DNA of 30,241 nt from assembly GCA_004369085.1 (NCBI GenBank), contig ML210427.1, positions 1-30,241 of the forward strand. Direction: 5' to 3'. A program made the position numbers and the translations under genes. Origin of the DNA: Coprinopsis marcescibilis. Its lineage: Eukaryota > Basidiomycota > Agaricomycetes > Agaricales > Psathyrellaceae. Shown here piece by piece: positions 18,950 through 27,535 of the stretch. Under the pieces are notes generated by a model. It did not search any database. It was given only the letters and a program-made list of their open reading frames with translations, and was not told the DNA's origin. Within the stretch, counting starts at the first letter, position 1, and each line of letters opens with the position of its first letter.

Positions 18950-19447
18950 GAACCCCCACCCACAGGAAGTAACAATCGGGCTCGTTTCAACTTCTTGGTC
19001 TCGATTCACTCCTTGGCTCTGCTGCATGCTTGCTATCCAAATCATCGCTATCGTGTTGTCTTTGTTATCCCTTCACACTTGTCATTCCACATACCATTCG
19101 CTTTTTATCATCCATGCAAATCACGCTTAGATCCATATGCATACTACCAATACTTACTCGCGATTAATATATGCGCATTCACTGCCTGGTACTTAAAGAT
19201 CGAAGAGACCAGGACGATCTTGGAATTGCCTTGCTTCGTGATGCACTGTATCTTGCGCGATAAGATCGTTGATAAGATGATCGCGATAAGATAATCTCAT
19301 ATAAGCGCCCGAGGTCAGGCCGACATCACCGCCGAGCATTTCGCAGTGTGAACGGAAAAGATTTAAAGGCAAACAAAGGGGTAGAATAAGCAAACACTAG
19401 AGGACAGCAGCTAACATAATACTAAGGAATGTATCGATCGCGAAGAT
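18950..19447. other. Intergenic between convergent genes
   Basis: About 500 bp separating the ends of the F-box gene and the haloperoxidase remnant. It includes a tight cluster of three GATAAGAT boxes (see separate entry). No gene or RNA seen. Confidence 0.5.
19259..19292 (+). promoter_or_regulatory. Three GATAAGAT boxes in 34 bp
   Basis: Exact copies at 19259-19266, 19271-19278 and 19285-19292. GATAAG is the core bound by fungal GATA factors (AreA/Nit2 and White Collar type), and clustered sites are typical of responsive promoters. Here they lie between two convergent 3' ends, so a regulatory role is uncertain and a simple duplication is an alternative. Confidence 0.3.
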
Positions 19448-19999
19448 TCAGTCCCGATAAAGTTTAACTTGCGGACATTCTGGCCCAAAACCAAAGGCCT
19501 CGTACAGAAAACCGAGATTGATCTTCAGGTTTCTGCGCAACACACCCTCTGGCTTAGGGTAGAGGCTCCTGATTGTCATGTTCACGAACTGAGTATAAAA
19601 CCCACACCCATCTTCAAACCCACCCAGGCTGGTATCAACAACATAGTTATTGACACCCCCAACATTTCCTCCAGGATTAATCGGGTGAGCTTTGAAGATC
19701 CCAGCGGCTTCCTCCCCAGCTGAGGGTGCAGACGCCCTGAAGAACTCTTTGGGAAACCGCATATCTCGGAAGAAGCCTAGAGCAGACTGCATGTCGAGCT
19801 GTGTCTTGTTCTTACCGGTCTTGCATCTGTCCGTGAAGAGTGTTGCGGGGAAGACTGCTTGATCGTAGACTGTGGCGTGTCGTAGGCCAGTGAAGGTGAA
19901 GTTGGAGTTGGTCGTAATTGACTGTTGGGTTCTGTTCCAGCGGAGCTCGGCTGCCACTGTGAGGTTGTATGGAGAGTCGTAGAGAGTCGAGAGGATCGA
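19448..19999 (-). pseudogene. Haloperoxidase/peroxygenase (peroxidase_2) C-terminal remnant
   Basis: The - strand frame open from 19999 to the stop at 19448 matches the C-terminal half of fungal heme-thiolate haloperoxidases/unspecific peroxygenases: YNLTVAAELRW, NSNFTFTG, the run LGFFRDMRFPKEFFRAS, then HPINPGGNVGGVNNYVVD and VRSLYPKPEGVLRRNL to the end. The N-terminal half of that family, with the Pro-Cys-Pro heme ligand and the Glu-His-Asp region, is not recognisable in the next kilobase. Immediately upstream is an in-frame stop at 20002-20000, and a short family-like stretch (DTDSLSD) continues in another frame, pointing to a frameshift near 19985-20000. A GTG at 19957 is the only start-like codon. 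Probably a truncated pseudogene; an unrecognised distant 5' exon is the alternative. Confidence 0.7.
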
Positions 20000-21179
20000 T
20001 TAGATCCAATTCTTCTCTGTCACTGAGGCTATCAGTGTCGCTTCGAACCCAGGACTGTCGTGGACTAACGTCGGTGAATCCGCAGCATTTCCTGATTGCG
20101 ACTTCGGGAATGAGAATCACAAGTCATATCCCGTTACTTGGCTTGAAATCGACAAAACCGCCGCTTCCTTAAGAGAATTCTGTATCGTTGCGGGGACCCC
20201 TCAAGCCTCTGGTAGATAGCGATAACAAGCCCTACGGATGTTCCAAGATTGACAGAGAACCTTCACGTAGTCATTGTTAAGTCGTCCTTCTGACTTTCCT
20301 GTCGGAAGAACGGTGCTACTTATATCTTACAGGTGATGCGACAGGAAGCAGCGGTTGGCGGCGATGTTGTTGCGATAACCACATCTCATTGAATGACGAT
20401 CTTGGACAAAATTTTATGAACGTGCTATTTTAGCCAGGCGACCACGAAGAGCCACTCACTTGGCTACCACCTCTGGGAGAGTCTCTATGAACGTCTTCCT
20501 TGCTCACAGATCCCTTGGCAAGAGCCTCGATAATGATATTTTTGTATCGCGCGAAGTTCATGTCAAGGCAGGTACAACGCATCTTCCATTCCTTTTTCCG
20601 ACTTGCCGCTAATTCCAAGTAAATGGCTTATCGTCGCCGCTCAAACCTCATACAGCGAGTACACCTGTCGCCAGCGGTCGCCCACTTGCCAAAGAAGAAC
20701 GTCTCCGCATGATCGCATGGATCAAATGAGCTCTGAGCCATATGGATGATCGTCGACTTACCTTGGCCTGCATTGACCCTGTGCAAATTCATCCTACTTT
20801 GTTAGCAATTCAGGATCTCCTCACCGCAATCATTTATCTCTGCGCAATAGGTCGGTCGACAGATGTGCTCCTGTTAAATCTGCTTCGACAGACAGCGATC
20901 TCAAGGGAGTGCAGAGAGCAGAAGGTAGTCGCCCGCGTGCGTCTCTGATCTGTGCATGCTGACCATATGATAGCTTACCACCTCTCTTTTATGATGTCCT
21001 GCTTCTTATGATTCGGTGTTTCCGCCTTCTTTGCTCAATGTTCGCTCGCGAGCATCGGAGCTTTTGACAAAACATCATGTCAATGTTGTACTGCTTCGTG
21101 TGCTTCAATTCGCCTCAGTTAAATACGCGACGATGTCTGTGGATGATAGCCAAGGTTGCACCGACACCCCTGAGCTACT
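20000..21179. other. Intergenic, possible decayed haloperoxidase 5' part
   Basis: About 1.2 kb. Apart from the weak frame-shifted haloperoxidase-like stretch at about 20120-20000 on the - strand, I see no gene. The last few hundred bases should be the promoter of the secreted-protein gene at 21180. Confidence 0.45.
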
Positions 21180-24100
21180 ATGGCGTTCTCGCTTCTCCTT
21201 ACATTCGCCTTTCTCGCTAGCTCTGTGTTGGCGGATACCGGGAACGACTGGAGCAAGCCCTGCTTAGAAGGTGTCTGCTTCTATGGTAAGTCGCCGTCCT
21301 CACATTTCACCACTGAATCATACCTGTAACAGACTTACCTGCAACTACTGAGACGGGTTCTGGAACTTTGAAGATTGTGAGACCGCTAATATACTTTGTT
21401 CTGACCTTTTTCTGACTGTTTTCGTTTAGTGGGGCTCGTCCGCAGCCATCACGGATATCACCACTGCAGCAGGCTGGGAAGTTCTCGACTGCGACAGCGA
21501 CGCCAACGAGCAAGATATTCGCCTTGTCTGCGTCGATGAGTCCAAGTGTGAGCACCTTTACAAGGACATTGGCGCCGTAGGCAAAGTCGTCCGTCTCCCA
21601 GAGAATGTGAGTATCGGTTGCTGCTATTCAGCGTTAGCTTTAGCTTGAACTCTGATCACATCGTTCTTAGTGTGGGAAGGCTGCCTTCGCCCACATTGCT
21701 GCAGAGCAGGTTTCCGACGATCAGACCATCCCTGAGGAGATTTCCAGGAGGCTAAGAAGGCGCGACGGCGTTGAGCCTGAAGTCAAGACACTTCACGTCG
21801 ACATCAACTTCGAAGCTGTCGATGCTGCCGAGTACGAATCTTACTATCGATGCGATTTAGTACTGATATAACATAACATAGGGTGGGAGAGGTCTTTTTT
21901 GCCTTGACTGGTGTGAACGCACCTGTTCCCGAAGGTTTTGATTTAGAACCCATCCCCCTCGAAAAGCGAGGTCTGGAGGCCCGGGGATTTTGGGATAACC
22001 TCGTCAAAGGTTGGTGTTTCCCATAACCCCCAGTTTCCGAGTATCTGACCCACTTGTACAGCTATCAAGGATCTCAACACTGTAGAGATCGACAAGTCTC
22101 ATAACCTGCCAGTGTTTGAGATCGACAAAGTCTTCAACCTTGTAGACCAACAGCTGTATTGCCCTCCTATTAGCGCCCACCTCAGGATCGATGCTAGAGC
22201 TCAGGCCAGGGCACTTGCTACCATTGGTGTTGCTGCTGAGGGCACTATCATTCCTCCCAAGGTCACTGACTTCGCGGTCATTGCCAGTTCGTTCCATCAT
22301 CTCAGGGACTGAAATCAGCGCTGACTTCTCTTAGGCCTGACCGGGAACGTCGACGCCGGCATCAATTTGACTGCTGGTCTCTCTGGGAACATCAACACCG
22401 GGAAGATTAAGTTATATGAAGTAGGAATCCCCGGGCTCAACTTCCCTGGGTGCGTGTCAAATATGTTTGCTCCTATGCTGCGCGGCTGACCATTGTCGGC
22501 ATTCAGAATCTTGACCATTGGTCCATCCTTCCGAGTAGACGCCTACGCCAATGCCAACCTCAACGTAGCTGCGAACATCAATATCGGTCTCACCTATACT
22601 CTCCACCAGGCAACCTTGGTCTTCCCCGCAGATAGCAAGAAGGGCCGCGACAATGGTGGTGCCTTTAAGCTGGATGACACTCGTAAGTTATCTCCCAAAA
22701 TTCAACCCAATCGCTTCTGTATGGCGGGCGTTTTGGCGAAAAATTAAAAACACACACACATTTTGATTTCCATACACTTTTCACTGAACTTAGTCAAATT
22801 TACTCATAAGTCATTGAAAGTGTATGCTATATAAAATAACGAAAAACCCACACACTATTTCAAGTGAAATGGGAGACCGCACACACACTTTTCGACGCGG
22901 CCGGAAATCCACACACACTTTTTGATGCCCATGGACTTACACAAACATTTTTGAAATTTGCGAAAGACCACGCACACATGTCGTGCATACGTTCCTGACC
23001 TGAACAGCCGTGAATAGCCATCTGAGATCTCAGGAGGAATATGGAGTTGGTGATGAGGGTTGCCCAGATGATGATTATGGATTGTGCCGCCACCAATGCC
23101 GGTCGTTATTGATTGGACTGGGAATCCACATTTGATATTATGCATCTTGCCCTCTCGTCCTAATTCCAGTGATAAGAGCAACTCATCCCGAATCAAGGTC
23201 TGCAGCTACAAGCTCTGGTGCTTCCAAAATGACACCTGCATTCACCGGCATGATGAGGACTTGCAGCAGTGGCAAGTGACCATTGGGTCGGAGCTTGAAT
23301 TTGACCCACTGGCAGTCTGGCAGTCCTTGTATGCATTGCAGGGGGTGGCCAGTCCTGGTCCCAGTGAGATACGACATCAGACCTCTACGTCTAGCAGAAA
23401 CTTCTGTAAGGCTTGCTAAATTTGCAAAAATCTTTGTATGAGTTCATTGGGCATTAAAAGTGTGTGTGGATTTCCGGGTGCATCGAAAAGTGTGTGTGCG
23501 GTCTCCCACTTCACTTGAAATAGTGTGTGGGTTTTTCGTTATTTTATATAGCATACACTTTCAATGACTTATGAGTAAATTCGACTAAGTTCAGTGAAAA
23601 GTGTATGGAAACCAAAATGTGTGTGTGTTTTTAATTTTTCGCCAAAACGCCCGCCATACTTCTGAGGTTTCCATCTGCAGCCCTTAAGATTTCCATCGGT
23701 GCCGGCATCACAGCCGTTGGTCATGTTGAGGCTCACATTATCCCCAGCTTGCAGCTCGGTGTCAACGCTCTCGGTGGTGTCGCCACTGCCAATATTTATC
23801 TCGAGCTCGACGCAGCGGCAGGCTTGGACTTGGACTTCGCCGCTCGCGGCGATGCCGGTGTCATTATTGGCCGTTCCCCAGAGGCTCTCGAGTCAGAAGT
23901 CCGTGGATCAGATCTCATTGGGTCTGGCTACTTTAACACTCCTGAGCGTCGCCAGGTCTCAGGAGGTGCTAATGGGTCCTACAACGGGTGCTTTGGCATA
24001 TTTGCTGGCTTGGACGTTAACGCCGGAGCGAGCGCCAAGTTCTTCAACCTCTTCGACGTCAATAACAAGGTTTCTCTGTACAGCGAAGACTGGGAGCTGT

Positions 24101-24553
24101 ATAGGGTACGTTTTGACTCTTTATATCTCATCATGATTTTGTGGCTTACCTAAAGGCTCCCAGAAATGCATCGGAGGTCAAGCCGGAACCTCCAGGCGCC
24201 CCGTCGAGCCCGCGTTCGCGAAGAGGGCCCTCTCTTGCCCTCTGCTTCCCCAGGGCGCCGAGCTCACCAATTATTTGAACCAACTCATCTCCAAGAACAA
24301 GTAAGCCCTTCTCGCCATCCTAGGCCGTACCTCCGTTCTCACCAATTCTCTCAGCATCAAGTCCGTATAGATACCATTCCTGTGGGGATTTTAACCTCCA
24401 ATGCTCTCAGCACATGCACATTACTTCCATATTTTGCCTACCTGAGTCCTTCTATTTTAGACATATTGGCCAGCTGACTCTTTCACCAGTGAGAATGAGG
24501 TGATGCTACCCATCCTAAACACGTTCGGCATTGAGCCTATCGAGCCATGTTAG
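21180..24553 (+). CDS. Secreted protein resembling DUF7223 family (11 exons)
   Basis: Exons 21180-21285, 21333-21376, 21430-21606, 21671-21831, 21882-22009, 22062-22286, 22335-22449, 22507-22682, 23681-24105, 24164-24300 and probably 24490-24553: 585 aa. Phases agree at every junction. A signal peptide is clear (MAFSLLLTFAFLASSVLA, cut before DTGND). Basic sites RRLRRR (about 150) and EKRG (about 190), plus AKRA near the end, look like Kex2-type processing sites. The middle (from about 225) is Ala/Gly/Asn-rich beta-type sequence, LYCPPISAHLRIDA and VAAEGTIIPPKVTDF, as I recall from basidiomycete DUF7223 proteins. Function unknown; expected outside the cell or in the wall. Intron 8 carries a 939-bp transposable element. 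If the last intron (189 nt) is not used, the protein ends at TAA 24302-24304 (565 aa). Confidence 0.85.
22720..23658. mobile_element. 939-bp long-TIR element inside an intron
   Basis: Long inverted repeats, about 203 bp each and nearly identical (22720-22922 and 23456-23658), begin TATGGCGGGCGTTTTGGCG and contain ACACACAC runs. Weaker similarity extends about 45 bp further inward. The element is flanked by the 6-bp direct repeat CTTCTG (22714-22719 and 23659-23664). Removing it and one repeat leaves a normal 53-nt intron, so the insertion history is clear. The interior (about 22970-23410) has no recognised transposase. The superfamily is unassigned; if TA is taken as the duplication instead, the tips would start TGGCGGGCG. 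The high match between arms suggests recent insertion and a strong hairpin in pre-mRNA. Confidence 0.92.
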
Positions 24554-24734
24554 CGGGGCTAGTTCATAAATCCGCTCTGCAAAGTAGACCCTCGCACATT
24601 TTACATTTTACAAAGTATCATCAGAGCACATACTACTACAACAGCATAACACAACAGAGTCAACAAGTCAGATCCGCAGACAAAAGAGGTAACGATCCAA
24701 AGGAAATGCATCATGAAACCCAGAGTCGAATCGC

Positions 24735-27535
24735 CTAGTCTTCCTGTAGAACTAGGTACCTATCCCAAGCCAACAGAACCACACCGTAATCTGCAGCAGT
24801 TCCCCTGATGATGCCACTCCCCCCACCAGCATCCCGCTTCTCCTTCCCTCTCAGCTTCCCAGACTTAAGTTTTCCTTTTGTACCATTCACACTCTCATCA
24901 CCTCCTCCCGACCCTTCATCGCCCCAATCCACCTTATCAAACTTCTCCGCTGCAGGATTGGTAGGTGGAATCGCGACAATCTTCAGCTTCACATCATCAG
25001 CCTTGGTCCTCTCGAACGGTAGCGCTTTCTGCCTCTTGGGCCGTGCGATTCCAAGTTTATCGTACAACGCCGATATTTCCTCCTCAGTTTCGGGTTTGAG
25101 GTTGACGCCCCAGGCCGATTTGTAGCCTTCTGGTGTGTCAGGTGGACGGTCTGTGGATGGGGGGTAGAGTAGCAGCAGGAGATCGACCATGGCTGCCGTG
25201 TTATGAGGTTGTAGGCGGATTAGTGCACGGTAGTCTGTATCAGGATGTATCAGTTGTACGAAAAGGAGGGAGGGAGGAACGGGGAATGACGGACCCTTAA
25301 TGGCATCATCGTATTTCTCAAGCATCTTCCTGGCTTTGGCGCGTCTGAAGAGACCTTTGCTGCTTCTGTGTTGAATGAGAGCCTTTGTGCAGGCGTTTTC
25401 GGCTTCCATCCAGCTACGATACCAGAATTAGTGAATGATCAGATAGATCGTTGGGGGAAAGTCGCACTTGTTGAGCTTCAGATACGCAGCAGCGAGGTTA
25501 AGCTGGTAGTGTGGCATTTCTGGTTCCATCTGGTATGCGGAGGTATAATGCTTGACCGCCTCTTCGAAGTATCCGTTCCTGAAAGCATTATTGCCCTAGA
25601 CAAACATGCAGAGAATTTCTAATTAGAAAGGTTTCCGATAGATAACGATTCCGAACGCACCAATTCTTTCTCAGCTTCAGCTTTGATAAACCTCCACTCC
25701 ATCATCTCGCCAATCGTCATCTGTGCCTCCTCCTCCGCGTAGCTGTCCAGCTCTTTGGCCTTCTCTGGCTGGACGGGTTCTGGTTGTGGTTGGGGTTCCG
25801 GTTTGACTTCTTCAACGATCGCCGCTTTTGCCTTCTGTTTGCCTTTACCATTGGCCTTGGATCCATTCAGCTTAACTTCGACGTCGTCTGCGACCTCTTC
25901 AAGAGTGACAGTCCCGCCGGCGGTCTTGACTGTAAGCTTGAGAGGCTTCTCTTTCTTGTTGGCCTTGCCGTTGGGCTGAGAATTGGGCGACGGCGAGCTT
26001 TCTGTTGATACAGGTGGAATCTCCCCCGTCTTCTTGGTTCTGTAATGTTTTGATCAGCAGTGCCCAGGAACGAACTCTGCCATACATACCTCCCCCGATT
26101 ACTCTTACCAGCACCAAAATCAAGCTCGACCTCCCAAATATCTTCCTCCCGCTCATTTTCCCAGCCATACACCCCACTTCCTCTGCCGTCCCATTCCTTC
26201 TCCTTGATAACCTTCAACCTGGCGTATATCCTGTCCCTCTCTTCCGCATCAATCGGTTTCGGGCCGTTCGTCGGAACGACACCCTTCTTCTTTCCCCCCT
26301 TCCCCTTTACTGCAGGAGGCGCAGGCAGGGGTGGTTGGGATACAATCGGTGCGTACGCAGCCATAGTCAACTCTCCCCCTCCCCAAATTCCATGACCATC
26401 CCTTTCGCGATCTTCCTCTTCCTCTCGCACAGTCCTCTCACACACCTCGCCCAGATGCTCCGTCGAGCACCCGCATTCGCACCACTTGATGGTCAGTTTC
26501 TCGCGTAGAACCTGACCGTACCCACACACATCAAACTCGCGAGCGACACGCCAGAGCGTCTGCACCATCTTGATGTACCCCAGCCTCAGCTTGATTCGGG
26601 CTTCCATTGAGGGCGGGATGGCAGGACCGGCCGACGATGACGTCGCACCAGCACCTGAACCACCGAGGAGACCTTCACCGAGGTAGTTACCGTGTTCGTC
26701 GAGGTAGGGAATTGTGGGATCGTAGTTGCGCCCAGTTTCGATTCCGAGGTCCATGCCCATGCTCACGCAGGTCTCTTCGAGAAGTCGGAATCCGCTCTCG
26801 AGCCCACCGAAAAAGCTGGGTTTCTCGAAGATGGGCGTAGGCTTTTCTTCAAGAGAGTCGAGATGGTCTTTGAGGTCTGTGTAGTGTGGGAGGAGGCGGA
26901 GAGAATGGAGACCCCGTTGGCCGCAAACAGGGACGCTGTGGGCTAGAGCCTGATGAACTGTTTAAGTGAGAATTACAGAATGAAGCCAGGAAACGACGCA
27001 CGAATCGTCGTAGGACGGTGTAGCTCCATAAAACACTTTTCGTCGCTACTCTTTCCCCGGCCTCGCGCATGTCCATTCCAACCACAGCGCGGAAGAAATC
27101 CTTGATCTCCTCGCTATCTGCGTTCATGGCTGGCCAGCTTGGTCCAGCCTTTTCAGCTAGTTTCGCAACGAGGATTGGGATATGGAGGAGGGAGACCCAG
27201 TGCAACCGAGTGGAGTAGAGTCTGGCAATATCCCATTCGAAACGCAAAAGGAGGATTCTGGCGATGGCACGTTCGAGGTGGGCTACGGCCGTCATGGCCT
27301 GACTGAGACCTCTGTCGATGTTGGGGAGAACTGAGCCAGGTTGAACGCCGAGAATAGGGAAGTGGTTGGTGTTAAGCTGTATGTGGTGGTGATACTGGTG
27401 ACCTTGTTGGTTACTGGAGCCTTGAGGATTGTTGGGGTCGTAGCTTTCCTTGATCAGGTTTGAGGGCGTGCTCGCGCCTGGCTTGAGCAGCCCCGCAGCA
27501 GACCGTTTCTTGACATGAGAGTACTTGGGAGGCAT
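24735..27535 (-). CDS. TPR protein with carboxylate-clamp domain (six exons)
   Basis: Exons on the - strand: 27535-27002, 26949-26090, 26039-25661, 25595-25468, 25413-25295 and 25234-24735; introns 52, 50, 65, 54 and 60 nt; 839 aa. The first 350 residues are an unrecognised helical region (NTNHFPILGVQPGSVLP, then HLERAIARILLL), followed by a Cys-rich patch WCECGCSTEHLGEVC and a Lys/Pro-rich linker. A TPR domain covers about 583-695. It keeps all five two-carboxylate-clamp residues, K589, N593, N624, K653 and R657, which in Hop/CHIP-type TPRs grip the C-terminal EEVD of Hsp70/Hsp90. The tail is acidic then basic. The best inference is a chaperone-linked adaptor; its identity is not assigned. 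The exon 1/2 junction uses acceptor TCATCAG, needed to avoid a stop. Confidence 0.88.

Noticed and set aside
20430..20618. - strand 62-codon frame as the missing haloperoxidase N-terminus
   Set aside because: It lacks the Pro-Cys-Pro heme-ligand motif and the Asn-His-Gly region expected there.
22860..23540. ACACAC/GTGTGT runs as simple microsatellites
   Set aside because: They are matched parts of the two inverted arms of one transposable element, not independent tandem repeats.
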